Shown here: positions 21,805 through 35,897 of the stretch, piece by piece | How the letters are laid out: the number at the start of each line of letters is the position of its first letter | Position numbering within the stretch: the stretch's first letter is position 1 | Assembly (NCBI GenBank): GCA_963693285.1 | Contig: OY848917.1 | Span: 30,391,245 to 30,455,244 of the forward strand | Origin: Xestospongia muta | Lineage: Eukaryota; Porifera; Demospongiae; Haplosclerida; Petrosiidae | Direction of reading: 5' to 3' | Length of the DNA stretch: 64,000 bases | Made by a program: the position numbers and the translations under genes | Notes under the pieces: model-generated | What the model saw: the letters and a program-made list of their open reading frames with translations, nothing else | Told to the model about the DNA's origin: nothing | The model's database searches: none

Positions 21805-22511
21805 CAGGGTTGGGTCAAGCCCTTTGGAGCTTAAGTCCAGGTTTATCAAGAGCTTGAAAGGGCTTGAAGCCCTTTTTGTTTTCAAGATCAGGAGCTTGAG
21901 CTTGTACTAAGTTCAAGTACTAATTAGTGGGCTTGTACTTAAGCCCATTTTGAAATAGTTCTCACTGCAAAGTGCAAGCATTATTAATTTCAGCAAAGCA
22001 GTTGTGAATATTTTGATGATGAAATAACTTCATAGCAGCTATGAAAAAGTGAAATTTGAAAGTTTTGTTGCCAGCTTACTTTGGAATATTTATTATACAG
22101 AGAAAGTTAATTCATTCCATTATTCAGAAATTCTGCTGATCTTACAACTCATCTACTTCACTATCCTTCTCTTTCAAAGCTTACAGTATCTGTGTTAGGT
22201 ATTCCAGTGTCATCAGCACCAGTTGAAAGATTGTTCAGCATAGGGATAAAATTTATCGACCTAACAAATGTCACCTAAGTGACTCAAGATTTGAACAATT
22301 GATGTTTATTAGATCTAATTGTGATGTTGTTTCTTATCCACAATTGTGTTGTAAATAAATTTTTACTGACTATTGTTCAAATAAAAGGCTTGAGCTTGAA
22401 CTTAAGTGCATTTCAAATCAAATGGGCTGGGGCTTGAGCTTGAGCTTAACAAAACTTGAGGGGCTTGAACTTGTGCTTATGCTCTTTTTTACAGTGCTTA
22501 ACCTAACCCTG
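21805..22511 (+). mobile_element. Non-autonomous hAT element (707 bp) with 8-bp target duplication
   Basis: The target duplication ATAACTAG is perfect (21797-21804 and 22512-22519). The terminal inverted repeats are CAGGGTTGGGTCAAGCCC and, in reverse complement, CAGGGTTAGGTTAAGCAC (15 of 18). GCTTGA-type motifs cluster near both ends. Inside, at about 22150-22340, is a decayed hAT dimerisation domain (VLGIPVSSAPVERLFSIG, then FEQLMFIRSN in another frame). So it is a deletion derivative of an autonomous hAT transposon. Confidence 0.9.
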
Positions 22512-22816
22512 ATAACTAGTGTTGTCATATATAGTAGAACAGTCATTTGTTATATACAAGTATCCACTACTATGAATATTATTACATCATTCAACTGATT
22601 ATATCCCATAGTGACATAAAGAATGATAAGTGATGATGTTATGTTATCACTATTTGTAATATGTCATTGTACTAGTATAGTTATTATATTAATAGTTATT
22701 ATAATTACTACTAATATATTTACATGTAGTAGTAGTTGACATAGTTAGTATACTACCACTTTATTATAATATTATCACTTTGTTTATAGGTCATTATAAT
22801 ATAGTACATTTTGAAC

Positions 22817-25800
22817 ATGTCATCACAATATGAACTAGTAAGTCAATAATCATTCTATCACTATATTGTATGTTATATAAAATCTCTAAATTAACTTTTA
22901 CTGCCAAATTTTAAGACCAAATTGAGGAATTGCTTCAACGAAACATTTTAGATAAAATTATAGAGCATTGCCTTGATATAATTTGGTATTTAGTATTAAA
23001 TTTGTTAAGATTGTAATCAATGTTACTTGAGAAAAGTAAATCTATCAATATAATCACATTCAGAGAAGATTGAAGTAACTTTGGAGTAGTCCTTATGTGA
23101 CAAATAGGCTGTGTCCATACATGAAGACCATACTTTCACTAGTTTACTCTCTAGCCTACCCTTGTACTGTTAGAATTAGTGAAAATTAGCAAAATTAGTG
23201 AGTTATGTTCATAAAATATAATGGACAAATTTAGAAAGCTATTTTTGGTCAAAATGCTTCTAAAATATTTATTATTTTGAAATTAGATCACTAAATGTTA
23301 AGAGAGTTTACAGTATGTCTTCAATGTTTTATTTACATCTATAACTCAGTAGTTATGATGTCATACTATTTTAAATCTAATCTCATTTCATCTAACAAAA
23401 TATGCTATGATCACTTACTAATGATGTAAGAACATTAACAATGTAGATGAATTTCCACTAGTCATGTTAAAAACCTGTGTCTATAGGTCCATAGTTAGTT
23501 ATATATTAAACTGATCCATATCTCTCATACACTAAATATATATGATAGATAGTAAAGTATGGACTACTACAATACTAATAACCACTTAGATATTTAATAC
23601 CTGATTGATCATGTTATTAACATGTACTCTATACATGTATATATCAGTGTTATTATATAATGTCTACCTAGTAGTGTTATAGTTATAGCAGTTGATATAT
23701 ATACTGACTATATACTACAATACATTATATATGCGATCACTATCTTTATAATAGAATGATGAGTTGTGGTTGGCAGCTGATAGAGGAGACATTAGTGGTT
23801 TAAAGGAAGCTTTAGAAAAGGGAGCAGATCCTAACTTTCACAATCCTCAATTTGTAAGCTAATAATCTCATTATATCATAATAGATAATACATAATAGTG
23901 ACACATACACAGATATCATTGACATAATGTAGATACCATTAACCATAGTCATAATACTTGACTAACCATCAATGACAAACTAACTGATCAGGTTATAGTA
24001 GTGACTAAGTAGTTAGTAATGTCTTACCTTTGAGCACTCATTAATATAGATGAACATGAAAGGTTCTTTAGGTTTCCAAACATGCTATGTTAGCAGACAA
24101 TAACAGTCTTAAACAACTTACAGGACAAGTAAATACTTGTCTGCTCATTTTACAGTCACATCCACTATATTTATGTATTTACCAAATTAAAAACTCATTA
24201 ATATATTGAACAGACTTTTTCAAATTTAAGGTCGTCAATATTTCCTACTATACTGTAGTCTGGTAGTTTACATGTTGACAGACAGACTGATTGAATTGAC
24301 CTACATAATGTGACAAGTATTATTAAGATAGTTATGTGGTGAAAGTGAGAAAACATAAGATTACCTGATAATGAATATTAATAAATTAATAAATGAATGG
24401 AGATTAGAGCAGTCTACTGGGTTGTCTTAAGGTACATTTTGTTCAGCTCTAATAGTAAGAACAGGTTGAAACTTTTGAATAATCCTGCCCTATATATTTA
24501 TGAATAATCATCTAAAATTAATTTTATTAAACGGTATCTTTTTCCATAAAATTTTAACAATGATTATGATATTTCAGAAACAATTACAATTATCCCAGTG
24601 AAGGCTTCATAGGATTTTAGATCTAATATCAAACTCTTAATATCACCTTAACTCTTAACTAAATTTAATGGTCATCAATATTTCCTACTGTGGTAGTTTA
24701 AATGTTGACAGACATACTGATTGAATGATAGTCTTGACCTACATAATGTGACAAGGATTATTAAGAGTGGTGGTTTAGTGGAAGTCGGAAGCCAAATAAT
24801 TTACTCTTAATAATATTCATAGTGTATTCATATTATATTGTTGTTCAGAATAATGAGCTAGAAGATAAGCCTGGACAAAGGTACATTTTTTTCAGCTCTA
24901 ATTGTATAGACAACTTTTAGAAATTTAGAAAACCCTTTCCAACACGTGTATGAATAATTCTATGAAGCTATTTTGTAAAAATGGCGCTAGTGTTTTGAGG
25001 TAACGAAGACAAAGTCTTTGAGGAGTTATATGCCTGACAGAAAAATAGATACATAAAAAAAGCACTTCACAGAATTGTAAATGTAGCTAAGTTATACTAG
25101 CACAGTAAGTTTCATGTCTTTACCTGACTGTTGCAATTTTCACAATAAGTGTACCTTTGTACAGTATAGGGTTGTTCATTTATCTTAATATTGCAAGGAG
25201 CTATGGACTTTAAATTTTCACAATAGTTTAACATTAATAGAATAACGTCTTTTCTTGAATACGAAAGTATAATAATATCTCTTTTTCCATAAAATTTTAA
25301 CATTATGATATTTCAGAAACAATAGCTATTATCCCAGTACAGTGAAGGCTTTATAAGATTTTAGATCTAATATCAAACTCTAAGTATTGATTATATCATC
25401 ACCTTAACTCTTGTTATAAAGTCCATGTCCAAAGTCCATACTTTACAGAGATATGTCTAATAGTACCAAAACATGTACATGGTTTTCATGTACAATTGAT
25501 AGCATACATAGTAACATTTTGGCACATGGACATACATGACATTATATCCATGTACATTACCATGATAACCATGGATTACAATACAATGTATCCATTGGGT
25601 GGTGGTAACTGTGTACTTAGCTACATGGATACATTGTATTCATATACATACCATGGTAACCATGGTAATTACTATATCATAGTAATAATGACTAGTTATG
25701 ACCATAATGATGACTGAAATGACAATACTATGACAAATTGTGTTACATAATTATGTATCTATGTAATTTGTCATTTTATTTTGGACTCTGTTATAGTGTA

Positions 25801-28800
25801 AGTTTACTTATTAATAGTTTTAATCCTTTCTTCTGTTGTGGAGATCACAAAGACAAAGGATAAAGAACTGAAAATGAGCCTTGTTCATTAATGTTGGGTA
25901 TATTCATGTACCCAGTCTTGATGAAACTACATAGACCCATGTACTCCACATAACTTTAACATTTTATCTTAATCATTATCTAAGAAATAAATAAAATGTC
26001 ATTTTAATAAGTACACTTCATGTAAACAGTAAAGATTTGATACAGTACACTATAGTTTCATAGCATACCATCAAGTACCTAGTGGTATAGCTACTTCAAA
26101 TCCATAGATAGATAATGTGTATTGATCACATACATACATGTACAATGTATTAGTTACAGGATAAAAGGTACATGTCATGTTTATTATGTCATCCATAGAT
26201 ACAATGTATCTATTGAAGTAGTTAAACCACTAGGGACATCTTGTATAAGTAATTATACCACAAGATACATGATAAAATGTATATGTATACCAAGTCATCT
26301 ATTGATCTATGGAAGTAGCTATACCACTAGGTCCATGTTGACATAGGTTACACGAGAGATAGAAGCTATGTATATACCATATCATCGATGGACAAGTTGG
26401 AAGTAGCTATACCATGAGGGGATGCCATATGTTTACAAGACGTATGTATATATAATGACATGTGTATCCATACACAACCATACTGTGTATCATTGGATTG
26501 TAAAGGGACATTATATCTAACCTGTGGTACTACTGGATATGTATGACTTTACAACATATAGTTAATGTTTAGGGTTTTAGGGGTGGGGATCAGTTTAATA
26601 TATAATAAAGTATAAATTTCTTGCCTGACCTATAGACACTACTGTGATATCAATTATATTAGGAATATTGAGAAAGAGCTGGCTTGAGGTCCTGGAATAT
26701 ACCAGATACAGGCTGGGTCCTATACTTGTATAATCTGTATATATCAGTCCATTATACTTATAGCCATCTCTAATGTATTAAAATTGTTTCTTATACTCAA
26801 GCGTACATATCTAATTCATACAAGACTTGGACTATGTTAGGTTTATACATCTAGTATAACCACATATGAGTATAACATTTAAAATACATAGTTACCTAAT
26901 TAGTCATGTTATGTTTACTATTATTATAGACTATATATGTTTTATAGTTGAAAGTTTAGATAACATATCTATATCTTTTAGTGATGATTATTAACCCTTG
27001 CCAGTCACTGTATGGTTGAGGGTTATAGTACATGTCTTATATGTGTGTATGTATGTATGTCTTTTCCAAAAGTACAGGCAATATGTCAGAGGTTATCACT
27101 ACTAAACATTACTGTGTGTATATTATGTTACTTTCTACATTTTAACGTGGGAAATTTCCTAAAAATAATTCATTCTCAAGTTATGGCAATTTACTTACTT
27201 GATTCTGATGTAATGTTTGTGTCCACTCCTACTTGAGGAATAATAATTATAATAATAATTATTATTATGATCATGTGATCATTAACTGACATGTGTTAGA
27301 CACTTGTTACAAATACTTTGTAGCTTAGCAAAAAGAGCCTTAAGAACCATCATAACTTTGTTGATGTCACACTCATCATTATAGTCCAACATTACCATAC
27401 CTATAGTTTTTGAAATACAGCATTATAATTATAATCAATATGTTCTTAGTGCCAGTATGACAAATTAATATTTCTATAATTTAGCTACTACTGCAGTGAG
27501 GGTTCTGTACTTTAGTGCTTTTCATTAGTCTAGAAATAACAAGTTTACAATTCCTTTTTCCACATAATTATTGGAAAAAGTTCAATCCACTGTTACCAGA
27601 CTCCCTACATATTAGTAGTATACTATATTAACAATATGATATAATCATATACTGAAGTATTAACACACAATAGCTCTATAATCATATTTTGTGTAAACAT
27701 AAACAAACCAGTCAATTGTTAGTTACAATTGAACTGAATACTGTGTTGAATCTAAGATCATCTCTATAAACTCTTATATAGTCACATTGTCTCAGATAGA
27801 GTTCAGTTAATGTTATATATATGAAGTAATGTACTATCATGATATGTCTTGTATTAAGTATTAATGTACTGTTCTTTTGTTATCAACTAACTTTGTAGTC
27901 TCAGTTATGATATCACATTAGCTATATGATTAATGGATTATTGTCATGTGTAAAATATAGCAGTAATTGAGTAGTAAGTAAATAACATTATCTTTTATTA
28001 TTAATTTAGTTGCAAGAAACTCCACTTCATGTAGCAGCTAGGAGGGGACAGTCCACTGTTATACCAGCCTTATTAGAGGCTGGTGCAGACCCAAACTCAA
28101 CTGATAAGGTAAGTATTAGATAGAAATGAATACTGTTTTACTGGATTATATAATGTTATATAAAACAGTTAATTAAGTAATAGATCTGTATATTTAGTTA
28201 TTATAATCATGATGATTACTTTTGGTTTCACTCTAAACACTTGTATAAATTTAATAACTCCACCCCCTCCATGATTAAATTATAACATGTACACTTGACT
28301 TTAGTACCTTCTCTTATATTGTGGATAGTCTCTATTTATCTCTTTATGTACGAGAAACTTTTAAAACATCATTCATTGAACATAGCCATGTACGGAAAAC
28401 ATTTAGAAATTGTCTTAAAAGCAGCTATGTCAATGGCATCTGCATTTAGTTATGTTTCTTTGTTGAAGTGTCTTACCAAGTCAGGAGTTAGAGAAAAAGG
28501 TTCTCTGTTTGTCCAAAAAATTTAGAGGGTGTACTGCAAGTCTTCAAACAATGTTAAAGTGAAGTGTTTTGAGCTCAGGTATTATTTAACTATGAGCTCA
28601 CCCACACAATCTAGTATTATTTTAACCACAAAATAAACACAGATAACAAATAAACATTAGATAAACAAGTGACAACATAAAAGCTATTTTACTTATAAAA
28701 CAGAAATGGCCAGAGGAAACAAATATATTGGAGCAGAAGTACTTGATATAATCACATGATATGTACAATGATGAGCACTGTGAGGCTTGAAGTAATGATG

Positions 28801-31800
28801 TCTGGGATGACAGAGAATGTAATCATGAGGATTATAGAATGTGAATGATAATGATAGAGAATGTGATGATGAGGATTTTAGGTAGGTCACATAATCCAGA
28901 ATATAGACACATCAATTACTCTTGTTAATTAAAGAATTTATTTATCATTGAGATTTGTCATGAGCTTCCTTCTACTACTTTTGTTGAGATTCTATCTTCT
29001 TATGTACATCAGGAAACAATCCATCTAGGTGAGATTGAAGTCTTTGTCTCATTAAAAGTTCTGAGGGTGACACACCAGTAACAGATGAGGTGTAATCTGG
29101 TAAGTGAATAAAACCTTAGACAAATTTTCTTGGGTGGAGCTACATTGTATACACTGAAGTTCTCTTTTCACTGTCTGTACTGCTGTTTCTACAAGGCTGT
29201 TGGTTGAAGGGTGGTACAGAGCTGATGTTATGTGCTTGATTCTATTAGCTTCTACAAATTTCTTGTACTCATCACTCATGAATGACTGTCCATTATCAGT
29301 TACAATTTTTCTTGGTAGTCCATGATTTGAAAAGATCTGTCTCGGCTCCTCTATAGTTCTAGGTGAGGTAATATTAGGCATAATATGAGCATCTAATCAT
29401 TTTGAGTCGGAGTTGACTAGAATGAGGAACATGTGTCCTATATATGGTCCTGCAAAGTTGAGATGTAATTGACTCCAAGGCTGCTCTGGCCACTCCGTGA
29501 GTGTAATGAAGCTGAAGGTGGTGATGGTTGATTTTCTTGGTAGACAATATATGATTTACTGTGGTTTCAATATCTACATTCGTTTTTGGGTGCCAGATAT
29601 AACTGCAAGCATGTTACTTCACAACCTGGATGTGTATCATCATCATGTAGTTCCTTTAATACACTCTGTCTTCCAGGTGGTGGTATAATAACACGAGAAC
29701 ACTGTAGAATACATCCATCCAATATGTTTAGTTCATCCTGTTGAGTCTGATATGGACGGTGTGATTCATCTACAGTATTTGGTCAACCCATAGATATACA
29801 GCAATAAACTTTTAATAGAATAGGGTCCCTTTTAGTTCATTCTTTTATTTCGTCAGAACTTATAGCAGTAGTAGAGAGATGATTAATAAGATGTACAAGG
29901 TCTCCTGGAATACAATTCAATGAAGTTGTGATGGATCTAGTCAGACAGCTGAGTGCATCTATATACATTACTTAGCATCTTCCCTTGCTTGTAGTGGATA
30001 GAATATTGATATGTACTTAGTGTAAGAGCCCATCTTTGAATACGTGATAAACTAATATGTAGAATCTCTCTAGCTTTGTTAAAGAGATATGAGAGAGGTT
30101 GATGATCTGACTCAATGTAAAAGAATCTGCCAAATAATTGTGAAATATCTTAGTATCATAATGTACTAATAGAGAATAAGATTGAAGTACTTCCTCAGAA
30201 ATTTGAAATGAAACTTTCTCCTCCATGTACTGAGTCATATGATAAACTAGACAAAGTAAGACCTGTTATTACTCACTTAGTAGACACCATCTTACTATTT
30301 ACAATCCTCACTATCAATGCAGTGTTGATGAGGCTATAGTCCCAAATAAGGGAAGATTATCTCTAAAGCAGTACTTGCATTTAAAGGTTGTTAAACGAGG
30401 GATATTGATATGGGTACATAGCTTATTTCTTATGTTAGGCCATTATTATGAATGAAAACACACTCCAAAAACATTCGTCTTCTCTTTGAACAACAATTTA
30501 CGCTAATTTGAAAATCAAAAAAACGGCCAAACAACTCGCAAAACACTCAAGAAGAGAGAAACATGTGCTTTGGCCCTCAAGGCAAATTTAGAGTATGGGA
30601 GGGTATTATGAGACATGAAACTAATTTCTGTCATAACTTCAATTTAGAAACTTTCAAAACTTGAAATTTTAAGAAGAATTTTCTTAAACATAACAGTTAG
30701 CAATAATATCTTTACAATGTGAAAAAATTATTGAATTACAATACAGGACAAATATTCATTTATTCAAGTTGCAGGAATTATGAGACATGTGTCGGTATTA
30801 CGAGACAACCTCAGATTTAAAGGTTTGGAACTTCATAGACATTTAAAACAATAGTAAAGGTTGGGAATGTCTTCCTCTCTTGCATAACCATTGTATTTCA
30901 GATCATACTTTGCCTCACAGCTGTTGCAACACACCCACACATCACCTTTATTTGGATAGACAAAACCACACTTGGGAAAAATAGCACTGTCTTCATCATC
31001 TTCACCTTTGGTAGATGGAATTTCTTCATTGTTTACATCACAGTTCCCTTTCTTTGGCTGTGATTTTTCAAGCTTCGCTTTGCTTTTACTTTCCTCGACT
31101 TTCTTTTTTAGCTTTTGTCCTTTCCTTTTTTCTCCTCTCTTTCTCAATGTCAACCTTGCCAGTCACTCTTCTTAATGTTTCTACTGGTACATTGTACAGC
31201 CTTGCTGCCTCTCTCAATCCTTTACCTTCACTCACACTTTCCATGGCTGCTCTCATGCTTTCATTGCTCCAAAATGTTCTCTTTTGAGCCATTACAACTG
31301 AGATCCCTATGATCACAAAAAGGATAAAGTACTAACATGATTTTAATTATAATTCTAACAATTGTAGACATCAGATCTAAAGCCAAACCAATAAAATGTT
31401 TAGTTTTTGGTTAGCTGCCAGCACTATTAATAATCATTAAAATAAACCACACCCTTTCAATTATTGGTCACATGGATGATGTTACATCATGGTACTACTG
31501 ATAGTACTGAAAGTCTGAAACATTGTATATAACAATACGCGCTTCCTCAAAACTTTTTAAAACCCTACTAACCAGAAACTAAACATTTCATTGGAGTAGC
31601 CTAATTGGCAAGTCAGTAGAACTAAACTAGGTCCACTGGTTCAAAGATATTCTGGGGCTTACCTCAAATCTTGCTGGAAAGAGGCTCACAGCTGGTTTCT
31701 GAGATTTAATTCGATTTAATCCCACAGGAATAACTCATACAGATTTGTAAGTGCACTAGTACCCGCTCTCCTTTATCTTACAAGTACATTCAAAAAACGC

Positions 31801-34800
31801 TGTAGCTAACCTACCGGTACTTTTCTTATATTACCGGTAACGGTGAATAAAGGGTTAAATTTGATCGTTGCCTAGCAACTTTGGTGTACGTGATCTACCT
31901 CCCTAGGTACTAATGATTAACTCTTTGTTCACTTTAATGAACTTAAAGAAAAATCAATTAACTGATAGTCTGCATACATATCTAGTCAACATTTTTAGCA
32001 GCAGCAAAACAATTTCTACAGAACCAGTAAGTCATTTTTGGAGGTGTATTTACCCCAGCACAGCTAAAATGATACCATTCAAGGCACGAATCACAAATAA
32101 TTGACTGCTCTGCATTACTATCATGAAGATCATGATGGCATATCTTGCATAGCCAAACATCACAGTCTTTCTTCCTTTCAACAACATCTTCAATAAGTTT
32201 CCAAGTATCGTTAGTTAAATATCGACGGACCAGATGAATATCTACATTCTCATCCAGTATGGCATTTGATACTTCCTCAGGACGGCACTCTATTTGATGT
32301 TCTTCTATAAGGCCACCAGTTTTGAAAGCACTTTCAATTTCTGGTGAATCAACAAACCACAACAATATAACTATAATAGTAAGTGTGGACAGTCATAGCA
32401 GGATCATTCAGTATTACATGTACCTCTTTCTTTTTCTGAGCAGTGTTTACGACTGAAACTTTTAGGTTCTTGGAACTTTTCAATCGTTTAGCTGGTAGTC
32501 CAATGGTTGTGCAGTCATGGCCCTTAGGTCTACCTCTTTTCTTTAAAACAGGAGGAAGTTTTAATCCTTTAGAAATACTATAATATAGTATGGTCATAGT
32601 ATTATAACTCACCCAAAGAATTCTGTTGTATGAGAATCTTAGAAGGACTTTCAACAACTGTGTTAGTAGAATCAGAGAGAGGCCTCTTCACACCTGTGGT
32701 GGCCTTAAATGACTGCTAGTACATGTACTTGTACCTACATTGTAAAACATGTTTGAAACTGTTCTGTAATTGATGTAATCTAACTTACATTGTACATGTA
32801 TATCTGTAAGTGCTCCCCCAAATGAGTTCATTACAGTTGTGATATTACCTTGATCACATTCATCTTCACTACCAAAAGTGTCATCATCACCAGAACCTGT
32901 TAACAAAGAAAGGATTAATATATTATGAGGTATGTATTACAGTGTACATAAATTGGCTATACTATAACTAGACCCAACCCCCTACACTTTTAAACCTTTA
33001 ACTAAACCTTAAACTGATGGCAAACTCAGCCATGAGAGGAATAATGTATACATGTAAATACCTTTGTCATCTTCAACAAGAGTGACCTCTTGATTGCTTT
33101 TTCAATGAACTATCAGGTCTTTCAGTACTTGTAATCGACGGTCAAAATGGACATGTGATGCTCCTCTAGCAACAGAAGCCAGCTCTAATGTCAGCAAAGA
33201 AGCTTTACGATACTTTTCATGTTGACTAAGCTTATGTTTTGCTCTTCGAACTTGATTCAACTGTATCAAAAGATGGTTCAATTGATGAGTTTATGAATAT
33301 CTTTTGAGTAGCTCTGTAGTATACATATGTCCACCGCCTGTCATAAAGAGAAGGATCAAACAGAGTCTCACCAAGCTTTAACCGCAAAGCAAACCTATGA
33401 CGACACGGTAAGAGCATTGAGTTACGAAAGATACAACTGCAGTTTGTCAGATTCACAACTACTTCCCTCTGAGAGGTATGGATTACATACTGGCCATCTT
33501 TTTCTTCAATTTCATTGACTTTTGGTGTTAGTTCCAGCTGTTTAATGACATAAGAAGCAGCATAAGATGTGAGAAATTTTAAATAATTACTCTCAGCACT
33601 TCCATTTGGAAATGAGTGAGCTACTACTTTCTGAAACATCAAGACTTCCTTGTGGTCTCTTTCTGTCCTAAGGGCAGTTAAGATAACAAAGAAGCTGGAG
33701 ATAAAGTCTTCAAGAGAGCTATGTCGACTGATAACTTGCTTAAGCTTGCCATTGATACTTTCTAATCTGTTATTGGTTGTATTTAAGAAACTTCCACAGC
33801 TTGCCTTGAGATCCATGACACATTCATCTTTAATTGGATGCCAGTTTTCACTCACATATTTCACCACTTGTTTCTGAGCATCTTGAAGTTTTGCATATAA
33901 GTTATTATATTCTGTCTCTGTTGAAGAGTATGCCATTTTCTGTAGAAGCTCTAACGATGAAAACCTCTGTCCAGAACTCAACCCCAACTTTTCACATGTG
34001 ATCTCTCTACGAAATGACCGAAGTGTATGAAATAAGCAAATAAGAACACAAGCATTTGGTAGACACTACTTTAATACATCCTTTTCCCCAATGTCTTTAT
34101 CAGCCTAAGAACGTGGACTCTCTCCCATTCAGCATTACACTTCTTGAATGTATCCATCATCCACTTCATGCTACTAGCGTCTTCACTAACAAGACAAACT
34201 CCTATGATTTCACTTTGTCCATTTGAATCTTCACACAAGAGTAAGTATGTTGGTAGACCAAGTTCCAACAGTTTGTATGTAGTATCGATAAATATTAACT
34301 CAGGGTAAGCTTCGAATGCTTGTCTCGTTTGGGAATCCTGAAAGAAAATACCTTTAAAATTCTTTATCAGAATAGACTTCCACACTTGCACCTATAGTAC
34401 ACAAATCAGGTAATGGATATATTCTAGATAAAGAACATGTACATGTAGGACATACTGTAATGTACATTTGCCAGCTATCAGACTACTGCCTTGGTTAATA
34501 TAGTAATTATACATACCATAGTTCTCCATTAGCACTTTGATAGTTGTATCCAAATCATTCTTTGACTGCCCTCTCTTTGAATCAAGTGATATGTTAGACA
34601 GATCCTTTAGAAGCAGAATCTTTCCTGTCTCTTGACATTATTGTTGTTGGAGCATCTTCTTGTTGACTCTCATATGTAACAGTTTTGTTGCTTTGTCTTT
34701 ATCTTCTTTATCAAGATGTCTTTGGTGAGGAAGGTGCTTAAATAGTGCCTATATAACATTGCCACAAGTCATGTTAAAACTGACACCATTCCAACGCATA

Positions 34801-35863
34801 CCTGTGATATTTCATGGTTATGCTCAGTTGAAACACTCTTCACTTCTAAAGCAGTACCACTTACATTAACACAAAGGGTAATGTGTACTGGGCAGTCATG
34901 TTTAAATGTACTGTGAATAAAAATCATTATCATCAGCAGATGTGACAATTGCCCTTACTAACTTGATCTAATCCCCTTTCCTGTAGCCTTGAAGGACTGC
35001 TCTCCGTGTATACAGCAGTACTTTATGTCATAATATCTTAGTTCGGGCTTGAGTTCTTTTGCCAACCTTTTCTTTGCAGCCATGATAGTTCTGGCGTCTC
35101 GTTTCCAAAATTCCACACAGTTTACCGATTTATAATGGTTCAGTTTGGTCTCCAGTTCTGCAAAACTGTAGAATAGATCACCAACATTGAAAGATAGAGC
35201 CATTCTCAATCACGTGCACTAATGTTGCCAGGCAACGGTCAAATTTAACCCTTTATTCACCGTTACCGGTAATATAAGAAGGTTCAAACGTTCAAAATCT
35301 ACTGAACATGCTCAGTAAGCAGCGAATATGGCGTCAGCGTCGATGACACCAACTAAAATGGCGTCTTCCCGTAGCTCACGAAGTCTTCAGACAAAAAAAA
35401 TCATGTTACGTTTTACATGTATGATAAACTAGTATTATTAATTTTAGATGGATCTTTTCTCGTGCCCCATAATACTCGCGTGCTCACACCCACGCATTGA
35501 TTATTTCATCACTTTATAGTATCAGTTGACAATCAGGACACAAATTAATTTAACAAATATTGTCATTTATACAAAAACTGAAAGAAGTGGTACCAATAAG
35601 ATCCATTCATATGGACTGTGATAGCTTATGAAAAATCAACACTCATTTGAACAGTCTTGTTCAGTTCTAAGGTATGTCAATCAGCTTTTAAAGTAATAAA
35701 TTTTAAAGATAGTGAGTCCATCAAATTAGTAACTACATCAATGATTATAGGAGAATGTACACTATTAATAGCTCCTATAATGGCTACTTAAATGTGACCT
35801 ACTCACTTTCAACTGACATAGAAACAATTATAGTATTCAATCAATGTGTGTATTGAGTACAGC

Positions 35864-35897
<34 letters not shown>

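Noticed and set aside
28295..28525. Plus-strand frame of 76 codons
   Set aside because: No start context, family motif or splice partner; looks like chance or an unrecognised repeat.
31600..31668. Working tRNA gene
   Set aside because: A and B box likenesses are present but no acceptor stem or anticodon arm could be folded by eye; kept as SINE-like only.
31814..35289. 9-bp target duplication at the MULE
   Set aside because: The bases outside the inverted repeats (CCGGTACTT and GGTTCAAAC) do not match.
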